Below, one piece after another: positions 1 to 4,810 of a stretch of DNA of 6,417 nucleotides (the first letter of the stretch is position 1; each line of letters begins with the position of its first letter). This DNA comes from an uncultured Bacillota bacterium (GTDB taxonomy: Bacteria; Bacillota; Clostridia; Peptostreptococcales; Anaerovoracaceae), in assembly GCA_946410475.1 (NCBI GenBank), contig CAMKAM010000083.1, positions 1-6,417 of the forward strand, in the 5' to 3' direction. The notes under the pieces were generated by a model. It had not been told where the DNA came from and did not search any database. It saw only the letters and a list, made by a program, of their open reading frames with translations. A program made the translations under genes and the position numbers.

Positions 1-318
1 CCTGACGTCATCTATGAGTCCGACAATGAATATGATAAGGCCTCCGAGGAAAACACCGTAGATCTCCCGCGGCCCCACGTCCGGATGGTCGCAAAGCCCG
101 AGTTTTATCGCAACAAAATAACTGAGCATGATCCCAAAGAAGATGCCGATCCCTCCGATCCTGGGGACCGGGTGGTCATGAACGCGCCTTGCGTCTTTGG
201 GAACATCCATCGCTCCGGTCTTCCTTGCCAGTACTATCGACAACGGAGTCGTCGCCAGCGTGACAAAGAACGCCGTGAGAAATATCGTCCATAGATCTAT
301 TGCAGATACTTGATTCAT
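1..318 (-). CDS. WecA/TagO/MraY-family undecaprenyl-phosphate sugar-1-phosphate transferase (N-terminal part, cut by window edge)
   Basis: Only the first 106 codons are present; the gene continues past the left edge. Seen: hydrophobic segments at about residues 9-31, 54-72 and 87-103. A cytoplasmic-loop signature, DVPKDARRVHDHPVPRIGG, follows the first segment (about residues 38-56), and the third segment ends in the Asp-Asp pair D103-D104 (GLIDDV). Known for the family: these integral membrane enzymes move a sugar-1-phosphate, often GlcNAc-1-P, from a UDP-sugar to undecaprenyl phosphate, starting wall teichoic acid or other envelope polymers; the Asp-Asp pair is in the active site. The motif spacing fits WecA/TagO better than MraY, but the specificity residues lie outside the window. 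The ATG is 14 bases after the xerD stop and has only a weak purine stretch before it, so translation coupled to xerD is plausible. Confidence 0.88.
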   Translation of the reverse strand, partial: MNQVSAIDLWTIFLTAFFVTLATTPLSIVLARKTGAMDVPKDARRVHDHPVPRIGGIGIFFGIMLSYFVAIKLGLCDHPDVGPREIYGVFLGGLIIFIVGLIDDVR

Positions 319-332
319 ACTATCTTTGCTGA

Positions 333-1214
333 TTAGGCTCTCGGATGAGTCTTGTCGTAAACGTCCTTGATCCTGTTCTTGGTGACGGACAGATAGATCT
401 GTGTCGCCGAAATATCCTCATGCCCCAGAAGCTCCTGCAGCGACTTCAGGTCCGCTCCGTTCTGCACCATATGTACAGCGAACGAATTCCTGAGTATGTG
501 CGGAGTCAGCTTCTGCTCCAGGCCTGCCTTCGATGCGTATTCGCGCATGATCTTCCAAAGACCCTGCCTCGTCATACGCTTTCCGTAATAGTTGACGAAC
601 AGCGCCGTCTCGTCCTTGTTGTCCTTGACCATCATGTCGCGGGCGTTGAAGATGTACTCCTCGACGGCCGCCTTTGCCGGTCTTCCGATCGGGATGATAC
701 GCGCCTTTCCGGCATCTCCCGGACACGTGAAGAACCCGATCCTCAGGTTCACGTCCTTGACGTCGGCAGCTATGACTTCGTTGACCCTGATGCCTGTAGC
801 ATACAGCAGCTCGAGTATCGCCCTGTCGCGTCTTCCCCTGATGCTGTCATCAGGCATCGAAAGCAGTTTGTCCACTTCTTCGATCGTCAGGTACTCGATC
901 TCCTTCTTCTCGACCTTCGGAGTCTTGATGTTAGCCGTAGGATTCTGCGTTATGTGGCCTTTCTCCAGAAGATAGTTATAGTAAGCCCTTACGCTCGCCA
1001 TCTTTCTGTTGATAGTGGCAGGCGCTCTTCCGCTGTCCTTAAGGTCCATCAGAAATGCTACTATATCCGAGTTTCCGGCCTCGTCAGGCTCACTCGTTCC
1101 TCTTCCGTCCAGGAATTTGAAAAAGCCCGCAATATCCCTCTTGTAAGCCTCGAGCGTATTGTGGGACTTGCCCTTTTCGTTTTTCAAATAGTCTATGAAT
1201 CCTTCAAGCTGCAT
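333..1214 (-). CDS. xerD: Site-specific tyrosine recombinase, XerD type
   Basis: This 293-residue protein has the full Xer layout: an N-terminal SAM-like core-binding domain (about 1-95) and a C-terminal catalytic domain (about 105-293). The catalytic set is visible: R143 (ATGIRVNEV), K170 in the beta-hairpin, H239 and R242 (TPHILR), H265 (LLGHEDIS) and the nucleophile Y274 (TQIYLSV). The ending DVYDKTHPRA is the XerD-type tail. Known role: XerC/XerD-type recombinases cut and rejoin DNA through a 3'-phosphotyrosine link and resolve chromosome dimers at dif. No dif-like site was found here. Length is normal for the family, so a housekeeping recombinase is more likely than a mobile-element integrase. 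The start is fixed by AAAGGAG (1223-1229) eight bases before the ATG. One oddity is N243, where relatives usually have His right after the HxLR motif. It heads a likely two-gene unit with the transferase. Confidence 0.93.
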   Translation of the reverse strand: MQLEGFIDYLKNEKGKSHNTLEAYKRDIAGFFKFLDGRGTSEPDEAGNSDIVAFLMDLKDSGRAPATINRKMASVRAYYNYLLEKGHITQNPTANIKTPKVEKKEIEYLTIEEVDKLLSMPDDSIRGRRDRAILELLYATGIRVNEVIAADVKDVNLRIGFFTCPGDAGKARIIPIGRPAKAAVEEYIFNARDMMVKDNKDETALFVNYYGKRMTRQGLWKIMREYASKAGLEQKLTPHILRNSFAVHMVQNGADLKSLQELLGHEDISATQIYLSVTKNRIKDVYDKTHPRA

Positions 1215-1243
1215 AGTCTTGACTCCTTTCGATCACTATGCAC

Positions 1244-1272
1244 AGTATACTACCCGCGGGATTGGTTTACAA
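1244..1272 (-). promoter_or_regulatory. Predicted sigma-A promoter for xerD
   Basis: Read on the minus strand, TTGTAA (1267-1272, 4 of 6 matches to the -35 consensus) is 17 bases before TATACT (1244-1249, 5 of 6 matches to the -10). Transcription would start near 1237, giving a leader of about 23 bases that holds the AAAGGAG ribosome site. An 8-base palindrome, CCCGCGGG (1253-1260), lies in the spacer. This promoter separates xerD from the Nudix gene upstream. Confidence 0.6.
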
Positions 1273-1274
1273 TA

Positions 1275-1284
1275 ACCACGTGGT
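1275..1284. promoter_or_regulatory. Perfect 10-base palindrome next to the xerD -35 (possible operator)
   Basis: ACCACGTGGT is a perfect dyad ending two bases upstream of the predicted xerD -35 hexamer. With CCCGCGGG inside the promoter spacer it makes two dyads within 32 bases. No base-paired T-tract follows, so it does not look like a terminator for the Nudix gene. A protein-binding site is an inference from position and symmetry only. Confidence 0.3.
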
Positions 1285-1327
1285 ATTTTCTTTCCCTATT
1301 CCTCTTACGATGGTCTTATGCCCGGCC

Positions 1328-1867
1328 TTACTCCCGGGCGAGATGCTCCTTCGCAATCAGCAGTCCGCAGACCGCCTTGGCGTCTGTGATCTCTCCGCTT
1401 ACCGCCTTCGCGCAGGCTTCATCGAAGTCCATGTATACCGTGTCTATAGCCTCGTTCTCATCGAAATCAGTCTCGCCTTTTTCGAGATCGGTCGCCAGAT
1501 ACAGATGGATGATCTCTGTCGTGTATCCGACTGACGGCTTGATCGATGACAGGTGCGTCCAGTTCTTCGCCGTATATCCGGTCTCCTCTTTCAGTTCTCT
1601 TTTGACCGTGCCGAGCGGATCCGGATCGTCCGGTTCGATCTTTCCCGCCGGGATCTCGAGTATCACGTCTTCGAAGGCCTTTCTGAACTGGCGGATGAGG
1701 ATGACCTTTCTGTCGTTCGTGACAGCGACGCACGCGGCGCCGCCGTGATGCTCCACGATCTCGCGCATCGACGTCCCGTTCTTCACCGTGACCTCATCCT
1801 CTCTGAGGTTCACGATGCGTCCTTTGAATCTGTATTCCGATGATAACGTCTCTTCCTTGAATATCAC
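1328..1867 (-). CDS. Nudix hydrolase, ADP-ribose pyrophosphatase (NudF) type
   Basis: This 179-residue protein is the usual length for NudF-type enzymes. The Nudix box starts at G75 (EIPAGKIEP) and continues with the metal-binding helix RELKEETGY (R90-Y98), including E91, E94 and E95. The segment before it, RQFRKAFEDVILEIPAG, is the family's typical lead-in. Known role: Mg-dependent hydrolysis of ADP-ribose to AMP and ribose 5-phosphate in the cytoplasm, a housekeeping clean-up step. Other nucleoside-diphosphate sugars cannot be excluded. Oddity: the loop between G75 and R90 is one residue longer than the consensus and carries Asp where the first Glu usually sits. The start codon is GTG, and the choice is firm because an in-frame TAA directly precedes it. 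AAGGGG lies 6 bases upstream. It follows proC by 12 bases and is probably co-transcribed with it. Confidence 0.9.
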   Translation of the reverse strand: MIFKEETLSSEYRFKGRIVNLREDEVTVKNGTSMREIVEHHGGAACVAVTNDRKVILIRQFRKAFEDVILEIPAGKIEPDDPDPLGTVKRELKEETGYTAKNWTHLSSIKPSVGYTTEIIHLYLATDLEKGETDFDENEAIDTVYMDFDEACAKAVSGEITDAKAVCGLLIAKEHLARE

Positions 1868-1879
1868 TTAAAACCCCTT

Positions 1880-2704
1880 TTACTTCGACATCTCTTCCGC
1901 GCGGTCCACAGATGCCTGCGCGCCGCGTACAGTGATCTCTTCGAAGTTTTCCTCTCTCAGTTTTTTGACGGCTTCGATCGTCGTTCCTCCCGGCGAGCAT
2001 ACGTTGTCACAAAGCTGTGCCGGTGACTCGTCTGCGGTCAGGACCATCTTTCCTGCTCCCATCACCGCCTGAGCCGCGAATCTCTTCGCGAGCTCCGGAT
2101 CGAGTCCGTTGTCCGTCCCCACCTTGATGAGGGCATCGATGTACATATATGTATAGGCAGGGCTGCTGCCGCTTACTCCAATGACCGCGCCGATAAGGTC
2201 TTCCGTCACTTCGCCTGTGATGCCGCCCGCCTCGAATACGGCTTTGACTGCTTCCATATCCTCATCGCTGATGTTCGCGTTCCTTACCATCGCCGTCGCG
2301 CCGAGGCCGTGCATGATCGGTGTGTTCGGCATCGTGCGGACGATCTTCGCGTCCTTTCCGAGCTTGCCTTCGAGATAGTCTATCGTGATGCCTGCGGCGA
2401 TCGATACGAGTATCTTCTCACCGGCCTCTCCGAAAGCCTCGGCTACGCCCGGCATGACGTCGTCGAAATTCTGCGGCTCTACGCACATGAACACGATATC
2501 CGAGTCCTTGACGAGCTCCGCGAGGGAGTCCTTTATCTCAAAGCTCTTTCCGCTGTCCTTCTTCACGTCCTCGAGCAGCGCCTCGGCCTTCGCCTTCGTC
2601 CTGTTGAAAGCGAGAGCTTCGTTTCCCTGCTCCTCCGCGACTCTGGCGTAGCTCTTCAGTATCGCTCCGCCCATATTTCCTGTTCCAATGAATCCAATTT
2701 TCAT
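1880..2704 (-). CDS. proC: Pyrroline-5-carboxylate reductase
   Basis: ProC reduces 1-pyrroline-5-carboxylate to L-proline with NAD(P)H, the last step of proline synthesis, in the cytoplasm. The 274-residue length is typical. Seen in order: a Rossmann nucleotide loop, GFIGTGNMGG (GxGxxG at G7, G9, G12); the second-strand end FNR (33-35), whose Arg suits NADPH; VRTMPNTP (122-129); the C-terminal dimerisation and substrate region with SGSSPAY (178-184); and the family signature SPGGTT (237-242) followed by IEAV. No key motif is missing. The ATG has AAGGAG seven bases upstream. It lies 57 bases after proB and 12 before the Nudix gene, so proB-proC-Nudix probably share the proB promoter. The spacer before it is a degenerate tandem repeat that runs into its ribosome site. 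Confidence 0.96.
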   Translation of the reverse strand: MKIGFIGTGNMGGAILKSYARVAEEQGNEALAFNRTKAKAEALLEDVKKDSGKSFEIKDSLAELVKDSDIVFMCVEPQNFDDVMPGVAEAFGEAGEKILVSIAAGITIDYLEGKLGKDAKIVRTMPNTPIMHGLGATAMVRNANISDEDMEAVKAVFEAGGITGEVTEDLIGAVIGVSGSSPAYTYMYIDALIKVGTDNGLDPELAKRFAAQAVMGAGKMVLTADESPAQLCDNVCSPGGTTIEAVKKLREENFEEITVRGAQASVDRAEEMSK

Positions 2705-2711
2705 CTATATT

Positions 2712-2717
2712 CTCCTT
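2712..2717 (-). promoter_or_regulatory. Ribosome binding site of proC at the end of a repeat array
   Basis: AAGGAG is seven bases before the proC ATG. The surrounding AATAAGGAG aligns with AGTAAGCAG in the upstream 15-base repeat units, so the ribosome site may itself derive from a repeat unit. Changes in unit number would alter the distance from the proB stop to the proC start. Confidence 0.7.
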
Positions 2718-2780
2718 ATTTGAGTGCTCCTGATTATGAGCGCTGCTTACTTGAGCGCTGCTTACTTGAACGCCACTTCT
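2712..2780 (-). repeat. Degenerate tandem array (about 15-base units) across the proB stop codon
   Basis: On the minus strand two identical 15-base units, AGTAAGCAGCGCTCA, occupy 2752-2766 and 2737-2751. Before them lies a diverged unit made of proB codons (AGAAGTGGCGTTCA, 2767-2780). After them come TAATCAGGAGCACTCA (2721-2736) and the partial AATAAGGAG (2712-2720). The proB stop TAA is in the first perfect unit. Because the unit is five codons long, a second in-frame TAA follows exactly 15 bases later. Each perfect unit contains the palindrome AGCGCT. Confidence 0.85.
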
Positions 2781-3574
2781 TTTCCGTAGAATATCGTGCC
2801 CTTCGCTTCCCCGTTCAGGGCGTCGATAAGGATGTTCTTCTTCTTTCCGTGCAGCAGGATGGCCGGGATCGAGTACTCGTTGACCCTCCTTGCCGCCTCG
2901 ATCTTCGTTGCGATGCCGCCCGTGCCGAAGCTGCTCGTTCCCTTGATCTCTATCGTGTCGAGAAGCTTGTCGATGTCGTAGATCTCCTCGATCATCTTCG
3001 CGTCTTCGTTCGCGCCCGGATCCTTGTCGTATATCCCTTCGATGTTGCTGAGGAATACGAGAGCGTCAGCATCCCAAAGCGTCACGACCAGAGCCGAAAG
3101 AGCATCGTTGTCGCCGATCTTGATCTCGTCGACCGCTACGCTGTCGTTCTCGTTGATGATGGGGATGACTCCCTCGTCGACGAGCGTATATATCGTGTTC
3201 CTGATCCTGAGCGTTCTGTCTGCGTCGGAGAAGTCTTCGTTAGTAAGCAGTATCTGGCCCACATGCACGCCGTACTTTCCGAACCCTTCCTTGTATTCCA
3301 TCATCAGCTCCACCTGGCCTATAGCGCACAGAGCCTGTCTGTAGTTGATGTCTTTTCTTCTTGCCCATTTGTGGATCGTCGCCATTCCGCAGGCTCCGGC
3401 GCCGGAGCTTACTATGACTACCTGCTTGCCGTCCTCGACGAGCTCCATCACCTGATCGACGATATCCTTGACGTTGTCCCTGTCGACAAAGCCGTTCTCA
3501 TCCGAAAGCACGTTGCTTCCTATTTTAACTACGACCTTCCTTGCGTCTTTGAGTATGTCACCTATAGCGCTCAT
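2762..3574 (-). CDS. proB: Glutamate 5-kinase, short form without PUA domain
   Basis: ProB phosphorylates L-glutamate with ATP to gamma-glutamyl phosphate, the first step of proline synthesis and usually the one inhibited by proline. The 270 residues cover only the amino-acid-kinase domain. The C-terminal PUA domain of the roughly 367-residue E. coli enzyme is absent, as in many Gram-positive relatives. Motifs seen: VVKIGSNV (K17, near the ATP phosphates), SSGA (56-59), INENDSV (140-146, glutamate binding), IGDND (153-157), and GTGGIATKIEAA (217-228, K224). The ATG start is preceded by a poor ribosome site (AAGAGAG, about 7 bases away). It is the first gene of a probable proB-proC-Nudix operon. 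The promoter, operator-like heptamers and a 5' stem-loop lie in the 165 bases upstream. Its partner proA is on the other strand about 1.2 kb away. Confidence 0.95.
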   Translation of the reverse strand: MSAIGDILKDARKVVVKIGSNVLSDENGFVDRDNVKDIVDQVMELVEDGKQVVIVSSGAGACGMATIHKWARRKDINYRQALCAIGQVELMMEYKEGFGKYGVHVGQILLTNEDFSDADRTLRIRNTIYTLVDEGVIPIINENDSVAVDEIKIGDNDALSALVVTLWDADALVFLSNIEGIYDKDPGANEDAKMIEEIYDIDKLLDTIEIKGTSSFGTGGIATKIEAARRVNEYSIPAILLHGKKKNILIDALNGEAKGTIFYGKEVAFK

Positions 3575-3612
3575 TTTTCTGCTCTCTTTCCATTCCCTTT
3601 CAATTTCACCTG

Positions 3613-3635
3613 TATATGCGGCCGCTCCGCATATA
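3613..3635 (-). promoter_or_regulatory. Stem-loop near the predicted 5' end of the proB mRNA
   Basis: A perfect 9-base inverted repeat, TATATGCGG and CCGCATATA, surrounds a 5-base loop. With transcription starting near 3639, the stem would begin about four bases from the mRNA 5' end and about 38 bases before the ATG. The leader, about 65 bases, is too short for a T-box. No T-tract follows, so it is not an intrinsic terminator. It may stabilise the message or be a protein-binding dyad; the sequence alone does not decide. Confidence 0.6.
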
Positions 3636-3645
3636 ACGTTTTGTA

Positions 3646-3654
3646 ATTATATCA
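3646..3654 (-). promoter_or_regulatory. Extended -10 promoter of proB
   Basis: On the minus strand TGA-TATAAT is a perfect extended -10 element, with TATAAT at 3646-3651. The best -35 candidate at 17-base spacing, GTCACT, matches only 3 of 6, as is common when the -10 is extended. The predicted start is near 3639. The TGA of the element is also the end of an AAAGTGA heptamer that recurs upstream. Confidence 0.7.
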
Positions 3655-3689
3655 CTTTTTATACTCAAAGTGACACGCTTTTTCACTTT
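3652..3689. repeat. Three TCACTTT heptamers in alternating orientation over the proB promoter (operator-like)
   Basis: On the plus strand TCACTTT is at 3652-3658, its inverse AAAGTGA at 3667-3673, and TCACTTT again at 3683-3689. The start-to-start steps are 15 and 16 bases. The first copy overlaps the extended -10 of proB and the second covers its -35 region. This is the geometry of a repressor site. The bound protein is unknown and none is encoded in the window. Confidence 0.5.
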
Positions 3690-3722
3690 ACTGCAAAGCT
3701 CTCTGATTTATCCGGCAGCTTA

Positions 3723-3733
3723 TGTGGTAGAAT
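3723..3733 (+). promoter_or_regulatory. Extended -10 promoter placed for a leaderless transcript
   Basis: TGTGG-TAGAAT matches the Gram-positive TRTGN extended -10 form, with a 5 of 6 hexamer at 3728-3733. No convincing -35 is seen at 16-18 bases. The usual -10 to +1 distance puts the start at about 3740, the A of the ATG. No Shine-Dalgarno sequence is present between the hexamer and the ATG. Confidence 0.55.
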
Positions 3734-3739
3734 ACACCC

Positions 3740-4753
3740 ATGGAAACGATAATACGAAAAACCGAACTCGATGAATATTCGTCCCGCCTGTTCGACATGT
3801 ACTTCGGCGGGATGGACTTCGCCGCCTTCGACATAGAGACGACAGGGCTGATGAAGGCCCACGATCATGTGATACTGTCCGGTTTCTGCGAGGTCAGCTC
3901 GGGCGTCGCGACAGTCACGCAGTACCTCGCCGAGAGCATCGAAGACGAGGCTCTTGTGCTGGAAGCCACCCTCGAAAAGCTGGCGGAGCTCGACATGGTC
4001 ATGACCTACAACGGACACCGCTTCGACATGCCGTTCACGTACACGCGCGCCGAAGCCCTGCGCATCCCGATAGAGCGCAGGCCGTTCGATTTCGATCTTT
4101 ACCCCGTCGTGAAAAAGCACTCAGGCATCAACGCCTTCACGCCGAATCTGAAGCAGACGACCCTCGAGAATTTCATGGGGCTGTGGAATCTCCGCAAGGA
4201 CACGATAGACGGCGGAAAGAGCGTCATGATGTATTACGACTGGCTAAGCAGCCGCGACGACGGACTGCGGGAAAAAATACTGCTTCATAACCATGATGAT
4301 GTGTTACAATTATATCGTCTTTTGAGCGCTCTTAGCCGCGTCGACATGCACGCAGCCATGCGCGGACTCGGCTTCCCGGTAATGATATCCGGCGGGGCGG
4401 ACCGGCGTCCTGAGATCAGGATAGTGAAGAGCAGCGAGCTCAAAGGCGGCAAACTGATAATAGAGGGCAGGAGGCCTGCCGAAACGGCGCCATACGGTCC
4501 GTATGTCGACTACGGCATAGACGGCCCGGCCGTGAAGATCGGAAGAGACGGACGATTCCGGATCACCGCTGATGTGTCCGAAAAAGAAGGCTTCACATTC
4601 ATCGATATCGATGCTCTCGGAATAGCCGAGGAGGATATCGAAGAGCCGGTCGCTTCCTCCGCGGGTTACCTCGTGCTGGCGACACCGGCATGCGAGAACG
4701 ATCTGGAGCTCAATGTGATCTCCCGCATCCTCGCGACGCGGTTGATCGTCTAA
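3740..4753 (+). CDS. YprB-like RNase H-fold (DEDD) putative exonuclease
   Basis: The N-terminal 200 residues form a ribonuclease H-like exonuclease domain of the YprB type. Exo I is FDIETTG (D31, E33), Exo II is TYNGHRFDMP (N91, D96), a family FDLY-like motif holds D119, and Exo III is HNHDDV (H183, D187). These acidic residues would bind two metal ions for 3'-5' hydrolysis of nucleic acid. The natural substrate of this family is not well established, so the activity is inferred. Residues about 220-337 form a separate tail (GGKLIIEGR, GPYVDYGIDG, KEGFTFIDIDAL) that I do not recognise. The ATG is the only upstream choice, since an in-frame TAG lies four codons before it. No ribosome site precedes it and the -10 element ends six bases away, so a leaderless message is predicted. 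It is divergent from proB and 57 bases before proA. Confidence 0.85.
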   Translation: METIIRKTELDEYSSRLFDMYFGGMDFAAFDIETTGLMKAHDHVILSGFCEVSSGVATVTQYLAESIEDEALVLEATLEKLAELDMVMTYNGHRFDMPFTYTRAEALRIPIERRPFDFDLYPVVKKHSGINAFTPNLKQTTLENFMGLWNLRKDTIDGGKSVMMYYDWLSSRDDGLREKILLHNHDDVLQLYRLLSALSRVDMHAAMRGLGFPVMISGGADRRPEIRIVKSSELKGGKLIIEGRRPAETAPYGPYVDYGIDGPAVKIGRDGRFRITADVSEKEGFTFIDIDALGIAEEDIEEPVASSAGYLVLATPACENDLELNVISRILATRLIV

Positions 4754-4775
4754 AGAGACCGGTCCGAAAACGAAA

Positions 4776-4784
4776 TGATATATT
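4776..4784 (+). promoter_or_regulatory. Predicted extended -10 promoter of proA
   Basis: TGA-TATATT (hexamer 4779-4784, 5 of 6) resembles the TGATATAAT of proB. There is no good -35. Transcription would begin near 4791 and give a 20-base leader containing AAAGGA (4796-4801), nine bases before the proA ATG. proA could also be read through from the gene upstream. The heptamer TCACTTT found at proB is not present here. Confidence 0.5.
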
Positions 4785-4810
4785 TATAGAAAAGGAAAGG
4801 ATTAAAAACG

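Noticed and set aside
1319..1336. A GCCCGG/CCGGGC inverted repeat at the end of the Nudix gene as a terminator
   Set aside because: The stem is short, overlaps the coding end and is not followed by a U-rich stretch in the direction of transcription.
345..1748. A 467-codon plus-strand open frame across xerD, its promoter gap and the Nudix gene
   Set aside because: It lies opposite two clear genes, has no recognisable motif or ribosome site, and its product is Arg/Ser/Leu-rich. It is explained by codon bias of the true genes on the other strand.
3558..3593. An 11-codon upstream reading frame overlapping the proB start
   Set aside because: Its AAAGGG is only about one to three bases from its ATG, too close to work well, and there is no amino-acid pattern such as a proline run to suggest attenuation.
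3575..3639. A T-box or other long amino-acid riboswitch ahead of proB
   Set aside because: The leader from the predicted start is only about 65 bases and holds a single stem-loop, with no T-box sequence or terminator.
2309..3646. A 445-codon plus-strand open frame opposite proC and proB
   Set aside because: It shadows two unambiguous proline genes, shows no domain, and has no ribosome site.
3575..3739. A dif site for XerD in the AT-rich divergent spacer
   Set aside because: No 28-base sequence with the two conserved 11-base Xer-binding arms was found. The AT-rich parts are accounted for by promoter elements.
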